From the NCBI GenBank assembly GCA_910591455.2, contig OU342804.1, positions 20,982,484 to 21,046,483 on the forward strand: a stretch of 64,000 nt of DNA, given 5' to 3'. Origin of the DNA: Pholis gunnellus (taxonomy: Eukaryota; Chordata; Actinopteri; Perciformes; Pholidae). This document shows, in pieces, positions 9,201 to 18,744 of the stretch. The position numbers were made by a program, and so were the translations under genes. Numbering within the stretch: position 1 is the stretch's first letter; the number at the start of each line of letters is the position of its first letter. The notes under the pieces are model-generated. The model was given only the letters and a program-made list of their open reading frames with translations. It was not told the origin of the DNA and did not search any database.

Positions 9201-11396
9201 CTCTAAAACGCTGCAACAAACGTTGAACACTTAACAACTTGATGAAGTTAAATCTGTTGTAGTATTAGACTAGCTTAGTTGTATCTAGATGTACCTAATA
9301 ATCTGGCAAAAAGAGCTCATGTGTATGATGTAATATTTGTTTCAGCTGTGAAGGCTCAACATATCTTGGTCATCCTAAAGGCAGCACGCAGAGGGCGCGT
9401 TCTAAAACAGCTTAAAAAACAAGCATCAAAGCCCAAGATTTACATTGTAGCCATGTACTTTCTTAATTATAATGGACATATTGATGCGTTAGGACTGCTG
9501 CTTTGCATGAGAGATTTGCTTTTAACTGCTGTTTCTGCCCCGTGTGCTTTTAATTACCAGCAGTCCTCACAGAAGAGAAGCGTGCGTTCTTGTGGTGGCA
9601 TTTTGTTTGTTCCTCGGCTCCACCCAACCTCAAACACCCTGCTCCAACTCAACAGCCAGATGTCACAGTTTAATATAAAAGAACAACTCCTGGTACCCAG
9701 TGTTAGGATACAATTTGATTGCTGAAAAGCAATTGAGAAACAATTTAGACATGACAAACTTTCTCATTTTGATTATCTCCTTTAATAATTATCTTACTTG
9801 CTTCCCTTAATAATGTTTTCCTCTCGGCTAAAATATTAGTGAGCAGTTGCAAATGAGTCTGAGGCTGTAGACTTTAAGGGGAAGACAACAGTCCCCCTCC
9901 CTGAAAATGACCCCAGACACAGAGTCTCATGAACCTCGCCATCACCTCTACTGTCACTCAGAATATCCCCAAGATGATATTAATACAAGGAGGTGACACT
10001 GACAAGAAAAGCATTCTGTGTGTTCCCGATCTTCTCACATTCTCACTCTTCCTGCATGTAATACCACCTGAGTTTCTACACATGCCAACACCTCCAAGTG
10101 TAACTAAAGCAACACAGAGTTTCTGGCAAAAGCTATGTGACCTGTAAAATATATTCAACATGAACGTTTAATCTTGAACTTGGAAAAAGAAACTCAAAGT
10201 CTACTTGCTAGCAAAACAAACAGGTATGTAGACTCCAGGTTAAGACCGAGTTAAAAGTGCAGAAATAAAACTAAATTAAACATTTTCAATATTTACAAAG
10301 GCTTTCTGAGGAAGGAATGTTTGGAGGAATTTCTTTTTGTGACACAAATTGTAAAGAGAGTTTTAATATTCCATCTTCATGAATGTGCTGTTTCGGTTGA
10401 TAGGTGTTCTTGTGTTTATGATCTAAGTATTTAATTACCTGGGTTTAAGTAGTGGTAAATGCTATCTGAAGGATTAAGGTCAGTGTTTAAGCTTGAGTCA
10501 TAATGACGTTTTTTACATTAGTGCTCATCACTCTGCCTGTACTCTGTTTCCCAGGGCGGCTCAGTACGAAGGGCGTTCCCCCCGTCGGGTGACAAGTGTC
10601 ACTCATGCGAGAGGCGTGTTTATATGGTGGAGAGGGTCTGTGCCGAGGGGCTCTACTTCCACAGGGAATGTTTCCGCTGTTCCACCTGCAGCTCTACCCT
10701 GCGACAGGGAGCACATGCCTTCGACTCTGAACAGGGTATGTGTCATCCGATATCATCTCTCTGAATCTGAATCCAGACTTTATTAATACATCTATACTTT
10801 GTACTGACACTTTGCTGTAATCTTACAGGAAAATTGTACTGCAAACTTCATTTTGATCAACGCAACAATGGGACAAGCCTACAGAGGACTTTTTCTCTGC
10901 GCTCAGTGAGTACTTTGCATTTCTAAAAGTATCCATCTTATTCTAGCAATATTCACTGTGAGATATTGAACTCCTCTGTCGTCTGTCTTAGGATCTTTCT
11001 GGAGCTGGAGCTCAGGAGCTATGTGTTGATGGTGGACAGAGCTTGGAGTCCAGCAGCACAGAAGACCTGGAGAGTCGATCCTCAGCAGGTATCTTCAGCT
11101 CGTTCATGAGGAAACACCTGAGCCGGCCCCTGAGTGTGATTCGTGCTGTGTGTAACGCCCCCGGGTATCTGTCCCATCGTGTGCGTAGTACAGCACAGGC
11201 CCTCGCCGGCCACCTGAGGGACAATGCCCAAGACTATGCGCTCCTGTACGAGCTACTGAGTATGAGCTTGCCCCTGCTGCTTGTTCTACAAGAGCTACTG
11301 CTGCAGATGTACTCAGAGGCTGTGCCTGATGGGCCCAGCTCTCTACAGGCTCTACTGCTGTGGCTGCAGGAGTATATAGGGCACAGGCTCATCTAG
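124..11396 (+). CDS. mical2: MICAL-family flavoprotein monooxygenase, 3' portion (14 exons), probably mical2
   Basis: Seen: fourteen exons with GT/AG borders join at 124-239, 370-496, 624-714, 1312-1459, 2977-3176, 3770-3873, 4102-4173, 4247-4411, 4806-4910, 6502-6768, 8421-8528, 10555-10735, 10829-10905 and 10992-11396. They total 2166 bases, or 721 codons plus TAG, with phases matching at every junction. Domains in order are the end of the FAD monooxygenase domain (PFWPMGTGCARGF), a CH domain (about residues 118-230 of this part), a KRRRK basic cluster, a proline-rich linker, a LIM domain (about 516-570) and a leucine-rich tail. Known: MICALs use FAD and NADPH to oxidise methionines of actin and depolymerise filaments; MICAL2 is partly nuclear and influences SRF/MRTF signalling. 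The 5' exons with the N-terminal FAD domain (about 400 residues in human MICAL2) lie left of the window. MICAL2 is preferred over MICAL1/3 because TEAD1 follows, as in human. The a or b fish paralogue cannot be told. No bMERB domain was found. Confidence 0.9.
370..496 (+). CDS. mical2: mical2 exon: C-terminal part of monooxygenase domain
   Basis: The acceptor TTCTATAG ends at 369 and the donor GTGAGA starts at 497. The split Arg codon is followed by 42 codons beginning ESIYRLLPQTT and ending RPHQ. It contains DPGTRYPNLNS, a sequence conserved in MICAL2/3 between the flavin domain and the CH domain. The exon ends in phase 0. Confidence 0.93.
624..714 (+). CDS. mical2: mical2 exon: linker before CH domain
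   Basis: The acceptor TTTCAG ends at 623 and the donor GTAAAT starts at 715. It encodes 30 codons starting VRHLFISKEL and ending NLCRR, plus one base. The matching human segment begins VKHLYITKEL. It joins the monooxygenase domain to the CH domain and continues in the same frame at 1312. Confidence 0.9.
897..977. repeat. mical2: Two adjacent hairpins in a mical2 intron
   Basis: CTTGCTCTTCAA (897-908) and TTGAAGAGCAAG (912-923) form a perfect 12-bp stem with a 3-base loop. Next, 927-948 and 957-977 (CAAACACAAGGTCC and GGACCCTGTGTTTG at the outer ends) form a near-perfect stem of about 21 bp with an 8-base loop. Confidence 0.8.
1312..1459 (+). CDS. mical2: mical2 exon: N-terminal half of CH domain
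   Basis: The acceptor TTGTAG ends at 1311 and the donor GTACGT starts at 1460. The split Glu codon is followed by SEIRPARLLTWCQKQTEGY and then a conserved CH helix ending CALIHRFKPQL. CH domains of MICALs are of the single actin-associated type. The final two bases (AT) complete an Ile codon with the next exon. Confidence 0.93.
2977..3176 (+). CDS. mical2: mical2 exon: C-terminal half of CH domain
   Basis: The acceptor TCCATCAG ends at 2976 and the donor GTAGTC starts at 3177. It completes the CH domain with DFDSLNEED, LAFDISERELGI and MITYLSKFYELLRGTPLP, all recognisable MICAL2/3 motifs. The intron before it is about 1.5 kb and shows no further exon. The exon ends one base into a Gly codon. 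Confidence 0.93.
3770..3873 (+). CDS. mical2: mical2 exon: post-CH linker, first part of basic NLS region
   Basis: The acceptor ACTGCAG ends at 3769 and the donor GTAACT starts at 3874. It encodes an acidic stretch (GVDENNEDYPSKE), then NNNVLNLALPRKRVPK. The LPRKRVPK basic block corresponds to the first half of the bipartite nuclear signal reported for MICAL2. It ends in phase 0. Confidence 0.88.
4102..4173 (+). CDS. mical2: mical2 exon: KRRRK nuclear-localisation cluster
   Basis: The acceptor TTTACAG ends at 4101 and the donor GTTTGT starts at 4174. The 24 codons include IYKRRRKFCSYLEE. KRRRK pairs with the PRKR block of the previous exon, 21 residues before it, and matches the basic cluster of human MICAL2. 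The exon length is divisible by three, so it could be skipped without a frameshift. Confidence 0.85.
4247..4411 (+). CDS. mical2: mical2 exon: linker with KVRSMATQLLAKFE motif
   Basis: The acceptor ATGTAG ends at 4246, only 73 bases after the preceding exon, and the donor GTATAA starts at 4412. The 55 codons include KENKVRSMATQLLAKFE, matching the KVKSMANQLLAKFEE segment of human MICAL2. The rest is low-complexity linker. The exon is in phase 0 at both ends. Confidence 0.88.
4806..4910 (+). CDS. mical2: mical2 exon: proline-rich segment
   Basis: The acceptor ATCTCAG ends at 4805 and the donor GTAGTC starts at 4911. The 35 codons end in LRPPIPPKPPPEMQ. PPIPPKPPP contains a PxxP core of the kind bound by SH3 domains; in other MICALs such sites bind CAS-family adaptors, which is only inference here. 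It is in phase 0 at both ends. Confidence 0.75.
5040..5105 (+). repeat. (CGCA)n/(CA)n microsatellite
   Basis: GCACGCACGCACGCACGCGC within alternating purine-pyrimidine sequence in a mical2 intron. Confidence 0.85.
5766..6003. mobile_element. MITE-like element with long inverted termini
   Basis: The left end (from 5771, with CGTCACATACTGACG internally) matches the reverse complement of the right end (5966-5998, CGCCAGTATTTGACGCC then GAGAATGAGAATG) over about 30 bases with mismatches. Length is about 235 bp, in a mical2 intron. No coding frame of note. Confidence 0.65.
6502..6768 (+). CDS. mical2: mical2 exon: variable linker ending in a helical segment
   Basis: The acceptor CCTTTCAG ends at 6501 and the donor GTGATC starts at 6769. 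The 89 codons are Pro/Gln-rich (PKPQLQPE, KPQPQPES) and end in a likely helix, MSRVLQRLREVDEHVSE. I do not recognise a domain in it. Phase 0 borders and an open frame flanked by good splice sites support the call. Confidence 0.75.
7630..7850 (+). repeat. Dispersed repeat family A, copy 1
   Basis: It starts AAAGGAATAGTTTGGCATTT and contains CTTGCCGAGAGTTAGATGA. It shares this order of blocks with a copy at 47215-47595. It lies in a mical2 intron. The family resembles a very common fish repeat that I recall but cannot name with certainty. Confidence 0.65.
8421..8528 (+). CDS. mical2: mical2 exon: basic KSIKEKAVHLSGLF motif
   Basis: The acceptor TCCTGCAG ends at 8420 and the donor GTGACT starts at 8529. 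The 36 codons include EFHSKSIKEKAVHLSGLF, which resembles the EFRRKSIKEKAVYLSNLF segment before the LIM domain of MICAL2. A (TG)12 microsatellite lies about 70 bases past the donor. Confidence 0.82.
8596..8619 (+). repeat. (TG)12 microsatellite
   Basis: A pure TG tract in a mical2 intron. Confidence 0.95.
8787..9240 (+). repeat. Dispersed repeat family B, copy 1
   Basis: Shared blocks include TAATAACAATGTATCAAATGAC, GTTGAACCTACAGAGAAT and AATCTGCAGCTCTTCTC. The part after 8940 (AAACAGCAGATAGACACAGG and following) is typical of the longer family. It lies in the mical2 intron between the exons at 8421 and 10555. Confidence 0.65.
10555..10735 (+). CDS. mical2: mical2 exon: first zinc finger and start of second finger of LIM domain
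   Basis: The acceptor TTTCCCAG ends at 10554 and the donor GTATGT starts at 10736. It encodes CHSC, 17 residues, then HRECFRCSTC, the CxxC-x17-HxxC-xx-CxxC spacing of a LIM domain, followed by a conserved GAHAFDSEQ turn. The LIM domain of MICALs contributes to autoinhibition and protein binding. The exon ends in phase 1 in a Gly codon completed at 10829. Confidence 0.92.
10829..10905 (+). CDS. mical2: mical2 exon: end of LIM domain
   Basis: The acceptor TCTTACAG ends at 10828 and the donor GTGAGT starts at 10906. GKLYCKLHFDQR supplies the last zinc ligands (CxxH) of the second LIM finger. It is followed by NNGTSLQRTFSLRS. It ends in phase 0. Confidence 0.92.
10992..11396 (+). CDS. mical2: mical2 terminal exon: leucine-rich C-terminal tail
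   Basis: The acceptor GTCTTAG ends at 10991; the frame runs 134 codons to TAG at 11394-11396. The first part is acidic and Ser-rich (ESSSTEDLESRSSAG). Next comes a basic stretch around FMRKHLSRPLSVIRAV, then a hydrophobic run, LLSMSLPLLLVLQELLLQMY, and an end of LLLWLQEYIGHRLI. This is not a bMERB domain. It could be a tail isoform or a membrane-associated tail; I cannot assign a function. The frame and the polyadenylation signal just downstream make it a real terminal exon. Confidence 0.85.
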   Translation, partial: DLSGAGAQELCVDGGQSLESSSTEDLESRSSAGIFSSFMRKHLSRPLSVIRAVCNAPGYLSHRVRSTAQALAGHLRDNAQDYALLYELLSMSLPLLLVLQELLLQMYSEAVPDGPSSLQALLLWLQEYIGHRLI

Positions 11397-11439
11397 ACAC
11401 TCAGCAGACTCCAGCTGTTAATATTTGACTGCAAATGCC

Positions 11440-11445
11440 AATAAA
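11440..11445 (+). terminator. mical2: mical2 polyadenylation signal, proximal
   Basis: AATAAA lies 44 bases after the TAG stop, giving an unusually short 3' UTR of perhaps 65 bases if used. GT-rich sequence follows (GTAGCTGGGGTG). Confidence 0.6.
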
Positions 11446-11751
11446 TATGTAGCTGGGGTGCACATTAGCAGGAGAGTTCTTGTCATAATACCATTTGTAG
11501 CCGTGCACAAGCACCTTTTGTATTGTTTTGCTTTCCTTTTGTTTTGATGATACTGCTCTGTGTCTTGGATGTACTCAAACATCAGTCAAAGAAGAGACAC
11601 TGTACGTTGCTCATGCAACTTTTTTGCAAATTACCACAGGGTTAATGAAAGCTGCACCAAATATTTTTGCAGTGGGTTTGATGTGGAAACTGTACATAAT
11701 TTGCACACTTAGAATAAGGTAAACAAATAGATTTAAGGTAGTTAGAATGAA

Positions 11752-11757
11752 AATAAA
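11752..11757 (+). terminator. mical2: mical2 polyadenylation signal, distal alternative
   Basis: A second AATAAA about 356 bases after the stop could give a longer 3' UTR. No open frame or other gene lies between the two signals. Confidence 0.4.
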
Positions 11758-11799
11758 ACGGGCCAAAGTCAGTGCACTTGATACTGTTGAGATCATCTT

Positions 11800-14700
11800 T
11801 TGCTGTAGAACTTTTTACAAACTGTCTTGGAAAATTGACCCTGCAGTTAAAATTGCTTAACTCAGGTTATGACTGACTAACTTGATGCACTTTATCTTTG
11901 GGATCTGCCTCGTTGGCGCAGCAGTAAACTGTCGCATTAAAAAGCCAGCTCTCATGTTAACGCTGACCACCAGACAGGTTTTCTTTTGACTATGCATATG
12001 TGCTCTTGACATATCTTTTTTTTCTTTAATGTGTCAACAATTTGCTCATTATTTGTTTAAACTCTTACCATTCGGTTTACTTTCATGAGCAGTTTTTATT
12101 TATTCTTGAATGGATAACACCAAAGAATCTGTCTGGTGAGTTTCTCTCTCAGTATTTTACTTTGCTGCCATCTACTGTTGACTTTCAGAAAAACTATGAA
12201 AACAAAATGATAAACCCCACCCCTTCATTTTTTTTACAACCTCTCTCTGTATAACAATACAGACAATTACATTTTAAAGGATTGATTTAAGAATAACTTT
12301 TCTGATTTACTGTAGACAATAGAAGCTGGTGAGCATGTTGTGATGTGTTTCAATGTGCTTGCCACTCTTGCCTTAATTGTAAAGCATGTTGTTGCCTCTT
12401 TGACTGGAAGCTACACAGTTGCTTCCTATTCAGATACACTAATCTAACGATGCTTATGAAGCACTTCATGGTCAAGATTTGAAGTTGGATATGAAGTTTA
12501 TGGTTTATTGTCAGCTACATAATGTTTCATGTTGATTTACTTAATCTGCTGCATGTACTATGAGCTGGTTGACAGTGTTATAAGATACCAAAGAACTGTT
12601 CTCACACACACTGACTGGACTTGTGTAACATTTACTTTATACATCTGTAAGACAACAATCAACGCAGCATGTGTAATGGTGCCAACATACAAACATCGTC
12701 TTCATTATGAATGTCAGTATTTAACTTTGTTTCCATAAATATTTTCTACTTTGGTGCTTTCAGCCGTTATTAGTGTCTGTATGTTCTCATTTTTCTCTTT
12801 TCCTCTTGTTCAGCTGAAGAATGTTATGAAGAGGGTGAGCCAGCTGCATGGTTAGGAGAAATTACATTTTAAAGGTGATCACCTGCATGTCGTCATGTCG
12901 TCATACGTCATACTTGTGATGTGTCTGCAGATACTGACGATAAATAACTGACCAAAAGTATCTGGTGTCACTTAACGACATCGCTGAAATGATTAAAAAT
13001 GTTTGTTTGAAGTTTTGACAAAACTAAACTCATAACTAATGACGGCCTCAGCGTTTGTCATTGATCCTCCAGCTGTTTTTGGAATGGTACTAACTAAGCC
13101 TGGTTCAAGACCCCTGAATTGCTGCCTAAACCACCTACTTTTCTAGTGGTCCAAATAGTATGAATACTGAAATTAAAGTCTGATTTTTGCACCAGTACTA
13201 ACTTGTAAAGAGAAGAAACCAAGGAAACGTCAAATCAGGTTTTATTCCAACTTTCTTTTTCTCAAAACATCAATTTGTCAGAACAAAATTGGTTCTCTTT
13301 AGTATTTACCAATAGTTGACAAAACTATTTGCACAAAGGACTATTCTCATTTAGAGCTTTTGATTGTATCACAAAAGTTGCCAGGCAGTTGTCAAGGTTT
13401 TGCAGATGTTTGAATTTTTATTTCTCTGACAACTTCCAACATCCACTTTTACAGACTGTTTTCCAGGTGAGTAATAATATTTGCTTAAATGTGTAACCAA
13501 GATGAAAAGGACTCTTTAAAGTGCTCATTCAAATGGTACATTTTTTTTAGGTAAATCAACTGTACGACCACTTGTAAAGTCCTTGATCAACTTTTAAATA
13601 AAAATAAAACAAAGTCATTCAGTTGTTCTGTCAAACTCACCGTGCATGGCTTGTGCAATGGCCTGTGTAACACTTCCCTGATTTAAAAAAAAAAGAAAAA
13701 AGGTTTTTATTTGTACAGTCGTATTTTCTTGATGATCTGACAATAATGGCAAAGAATCACTTAACGTTTCCATTTAGAGGTTCAATACAGCACCTTTTAG
13801 AGAAACCTCTTTCGGTGCGTGCATTGACCTCTGTAACTTTATATTTTCACTTCACAACTGACCCGGTTTATAAAACACATTAGTGGCATTTCTCTGCCTC
13901 CTAACTTAAAATGGAAAGTACATATGTGTTGTGTTGAAAACTATTCAGGGATGCACTTTGTGCACTGAGGACTGAACCTCGATTGACTAAAGAAATTGCT
14001 GTGATACATGATTCTACTTGTGAAAAGGTCCTTGACTCTACAACACCAGTTTGGATTCTGTTGAAACTTCTGTTCTTCCTTTGCTTTTAGAGTAAATATT
14101 GAAGGTTAATTACACTTAATAAAATATAAGGTGTCCACCATTTAACATTTCCACCATGGCTTTTGCTCCTACTGCTATTTTAATGATAATACAGTCTACT
14201 GTATCTTCATAAGTGTAAATATATGCAAACACTAAATGGATTAAAGGCACCCTGTTCCGTGCATGCCAGTAGCTAAACTGTATTAAATACACGGAAGTTA
14301 TTTTATTTATCTCATTAATGTTGTCTAAGTCAAGGATGAGATCTCGTGAGTTCATATTTCGAGTCATTTTGGCATGTGATGTTTAGCAGAGAACACGATT
14401 TAAACCAGAAGTTGCTGTTTATGCACCAAAAGCTCTACTCCTTAATGCGCCACGACAGCCAACAAACTAACACATAGCTTTGCTAATGAATTATCCAATC
14501 CATGCTGTGTTGTTCCTTTGTCAGTTCTAAATTTATAAATAATGGTTGTTGTTCTTCTAATGCTCCTTTTATGCCATTTCCATTATGTCACCCCAAAAAA
14601 ATAAATTTGAGCTCTTTAGATAGTACTTAAGAGCATTTCAGCCTCTAAAAGCTTGTTTTATGAGCACAGAATGTGACGGAGCCTAACTTTAATAACATTT

Positions 14701-16740
14701 ATTGTGCGCATATTACAATGTATCAGTGAATCCCTACATCTCTACGTTTTAAAATCAGTAAGCACAGGTTGACACCAACAAATCATCAGTCTTACGCAGT
14801 AAAGGAGATGAGCTACATAAAAATATATTTGATTGTTTATATAATAAATACAAAAACTGATGATCATTTCTGGCATCAGCTGCCGGAACAAATTAATGTG
14901 TTGTCCTCTTTGTTCTGAACTTTTTAATGGATTAACAGTACTGTTAGTAAAAAACGTAACGCCTCAAAGATCCTTACCAATTTCAAGATACACAAAAGAT
15001 ACACATTTAAAATTGTATGCAGCAGTCAAGAGTGTGCATGTCTACTGATCTACATTACAATGTTTGTTTCTCATTTAGAAGCTGCCATGCAAGAGAGGTG
15101 TCACTTCACCCACAGAGGACTGAGATTTAAAGAATAAATATAATTCTTCGTGACATCGTTGTATATAATTGTTTATAATTAATGCTCACTTCTTGAAAGG
15201 GTGTAAAACATTTATTCTTGTTTTGTGGAGCGATTCCTGGATTGCTTTTTGTGCCACAGTATTTCTCAATAAATGTTATGTGCTGTTGGCTGATATCTGA
15301 CTTTGTTTATCAGACTTAAATGATTTTAAGCTGGTTCAGTTTCATTGCCTATAATCTACAATGTGATTCTATATAAAAAGTCAAGTAAAGGACTGAAACC
15401 AATTATCAAATGTAGCTTGTCTGTACATCAAACTGGTTTCTGTCTGGTTAATTAAATCATTTTTGCAGAGTTATCTTTAGAATAAAAGATCTTTCTTACC
15501 GAGCTTGACCAACAAAACATCATGAATACCCTCACATCTCTCTCCGTGAGCAGAAATTCACCTCTGTATCTCTGAATAACTGGCCTAAAACCTGGTTGGT
15601 AAAGCACATATTAAAAGAGAACTTCCCTGTGTGCTCTTTAGTCCTGAAAGTCTTAACGTTTTAAAAGGCAAGTGCTTTCCTGTGTCTTGTTAAGGAATGC
15701 ACTTGGAGCTGCGAGGGCTAGGCCTCTATTGACTTGAGAAAATTGCTCGGTACAAAAGATTATTTTAAGTGTTGCACAATAGTACTTCAGAGTGTGAACT
15801 AAAAGAAGTCCTTGATTCTACAAAATGAGTTCATATTGTGAATGAAAGTCATTATCGCCTGACGTGGTTAAATAAACTTTTTCAAGTTTTTAAGAATCAA
15901 AGAGTAGAAAGACCAACAATTTGACTCCGAGTTTGATGGCAGCACTTTGTGATATAAGAGGAGATGATTTAGTTGGGTAGCCTCGTGTATATGAAGTAGT
16001 CCGAGTGTTACTTCTCTCACCTTATTCATGAATGGGTCATTTAAAGGGCGAAATAGTACAAACACATCCAGATATTGAATGGAATATGTACATCTTACTG
16101 ATGTGTTTTACTCTCTGTAATTCTAAAACTCAAAGTATAGATGTCAGCTTTTAATATTTTAAGTTATCAATGTGTGCACAGTGTTATGTTTTCATATATT
16201 GTTCTTGTACTCTCTTTCTCTGTAATTGCATTAGTATCTGCTCTTTAGACCGGAGCTGTTCAGTTTATGAAAAAAATCTTTAAAATAAAAAACAGAAATT
16301 CAGATTCGTTTAATGCAGTTACTTGTTACTTTGTGTTCAGTTTAGCCTCAGTCACTTTAATATTTAATTCGGTACCGACAGCAACACCCGGCAGAGTTTA
16401 GGATTTGAGAGCAGGAAATACATACAGCCTTCATCATTCGACTGTATACTTTAGAAAAAGACACAGACACACAAACATTTTACACATGAAGCCTGCATGT
16501 TACACACTTAAACTTCAGCTATTGTCTGTTTCTTACAAATACTTTGAGATTCTGAAATATGAGAAGTGTAAAAGCCTTCATCTTACAAATAAAACGTAGA
16601 ATTCATAAGCAAACTAAATAATATTGCTTAATTCAAGACACTTGGTCTGGTATGACCAATGGCTGTTAGCAAACTTTAGATAGATATTTCTGTGTAACTG
16701 ACATTACTGAGTCAGTTTTCTGATTTTATTTCCTCCTTAT
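11800..16740. other. Gene-free spacer after mical2
   Basis: No exon-like frame with splice sites and no recognisable protein was found on either strand. AT-rich. Two similar short blocks occur near 13940-14070 and 15690-15840 (both have ATTGACT.., GAAAATTGCT.. and GTCCTTGA.TCTACAA). Confidence 0.6.
11907..11942 (+). pseudogene. tRNA-like fragment (elongator Met-type 5' half)
   Basis: GCCTCGTTGGCGCAGCAGTA resembles the acceptor and D-arm with A box of elongator tRNA-Met. The anticodon arm and T arm are not recognisable, so it is a fragment or chance match. Confidence 0.35.
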
Positions 16741-16744
16741 GATC

Positions 16745-17055
16745 TCATTCCATCTGCTCCCAGTCGGATCACATAATGATGGTGTCTTTGAAGCAGCAGC
16801 GAAATGTGGGGATGTCCAATGTGGAATTGTCCTGTAATTGCCACTTGAGACCACAAAGGCCGCTGTTTAGCAATAGTTGTGTGGTCTTGTGTTAGGTTTT
16901 TAAAGCAGCTACAATTGATATTGTATAATAACCATGTATCAAATGACAATGTGAAAACAATGTTACAATGTGAAAGTGGTCGCTTGTAGTGATGAACCTG
17001 AAGTAAATCATCAGCTGAATCTGCAGCTCCTCTCAGCGTTATGGAGCATAATAGA
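16745..17055 (+). repeat. Dispersed repeat family B, copy 2
   Basis: It contains ACCATGTATCAAATGACAAT, GTAGTGATGAACCTGAAG and AATCTGCAGCTCCTCTCAG, in the same order as the copy at 8787. Its left part has ATTGCCACTTGAGACCACAA. Confidence 0.65.
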
Positions 17056-17616
17056 GAGTTTAATTAGGCTACTGCAGGTAAATACGATTTATTAATTTGG
17101 CATCAGTAACTACTAAGCTGACACGGCTTTCCAACGCTGAAGCATTTCGTCCTCCAAACAACCACGTTGCCAAGTCGTGGTGAAGAACTCCAGACAAACT
17201 CAGCTGCAGAGGAGGCCGGTATACATTGAATTTGAATATATTTCGGCGTCCGTCCACAGACTGTTTTTCTCCTCTGTGTTTTTTTTTGCTGTCCATACTT
17301 GGATACAATCTGGATATCACAAAAAACAGTATTGGGATTTAGAGTGTTTATATCATGGTGGGGCAAAAATGCATCAGGGGATGGAGCCAAATGCAGGGAG
17401 ACACGGCAGCAGAAGGATGATAAACAGTGATTTTAATAAAGAAATATCCAAAACAGAACTTACTTACAAAACTTACTACAAAAAATGAGTAACTGAAAAT
17501 CCAACAGGCAAAGTGATACGAAACAGGACCAAGTAAACGGACATGTGTACAAGGGCCATTAACAGGAACACATCAGACGACCCAACAACCAGCAGACAAA
17601 AGACAGGACAATAAAT

Positions 17617-18744
17617 CAGTGACGGGCCGTGTATTTTATACCTGGGCCTGTAGTACAGTTGAACCACCTCCTATTAACCTCACTATGATGCCAGCATGAC
17701 GGGATGCTTCGTCATTGACGGGCAATGCATATAGTCAAAATCAATGTAATTAACACAATGACAAGAACAAACTCACAACAAACCAGTCGCATATATTTAT
17801 ACGACAACAAAGCAGGGAGAATAACATAAAACCCAAATAACACGATTCAACAGGCCTCTGCACATTTCAGCAAAACTGCAGCACTAAAACACGTATTCCG
17901 CCACAAGAGCAACATTCAAATATTATTCAGAGGGAACAATATTAACCATATCATAAAAACGACACCATAGACAAATTAACACAGTAGTAACGCTACTGCA
18001 GATGTAAAAAAACAAAAGCACTTCACAAAGCTGCTGTTTACTATTTAAAGACAAAGTCCATCCTCCTTTCTTTGATTACAAATAGTTTAATGACGCGGTT
18101 TTACACGTTTTAGTTCCAGTAAAAGGTTCTTCTCGATTCATGGATGCTAGTGATGACAGTCGAGCTTCCCCAGTTGTACTTCTTAAATACGTTTTAATGC
18201 GTTTGAGGGCTAAAAATGTCCGCTCGACAGAGGCAGTAGATATTGGGATTGCCAAAACGCTAAAAATGTAATGTCACGGAAAATCTTTTTACATATCTTT
18301 AAACTTGAACTCGTACTACTACAAAGTTCTGCTAGTTAGTTTCACAACAGTCACGCTCGTCCACTGGCCAATCAAGCCGCAAGTTAATGCTGACTACTTG
18401 TAGGCCAGCTAGAAGCTCTGGCACGTCAAAGAATACGCCCAACATGTCAAACTAAAAATCTGATTGGTTGAAGACTATGACAATCAACAATATCGTCCCC
18501 ATTTACTTAAACTGCAAAGGGATTCACTTGTAATTCTGACGGCCTCGTATAAAATCTCTACTTAAAACAAGTTGCACATGAAGCAGCGCAACTGAGGAAG
18601 ACAGTAGCTATGCTATGAGATAAGCTAATTGGACAAATATTTAGAATATATGTAGTGTATTGATGAAAAATAATTAAATTATAAAATAGCTATAACTTTG
18701 GGATTCTGTGAGAAGGCCTTGCTAGCCCCAATGGCCCACCGCTG
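17617..18744 (-). mobile_element. hAT-superfamily DNA transposon relic, 1128 bp
   Basis: The left end is CAGTGACGGGCCGTG and the right end, read in reverse, is CAGCGGTGGGCCATTG, forming imperfect terminal inverted repeats. The element is flanked by CAATAAAT (17609-17616) and CTATAAAT (18745-18752), an 8-bp target duplication with one mismatch, as expected for hAT. The minus strand keeps a decayed transposase C-terminus (18076-18258). The element is shorter than an autonomous hAT, so it is internally deleted and inactive. Confidence 0.88.
18076..18258 (-). pseudogene. hAT transposase C-terminal dimerisation domain remnant
   Basis: The minus-strand frame of 60 codons plus TAA reads VLAIPISTASVERTFLALKR, then a short tail ending LNYL. 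STASVERxFxxLKxIKTxLR is the conserved hAT dimerisation signature, with the usual R-L-S-x-L-A that follows also present. No intact upstream catalytic region (DDE/RNase H-like) is open. It lies inside the element with hAT-type ends and direct repeats, which confirms the family. Confidence 0.88.

Noticed and set aside
9279..9725. 148-codon frame with a Lys-rich stretch, possible missed mical2 exon
   Set aside because: A possible acceptor exists at 9345 but no donor keeps phase 0 with the exon at 10555, and the left part overlaps the end of a repeat copy.
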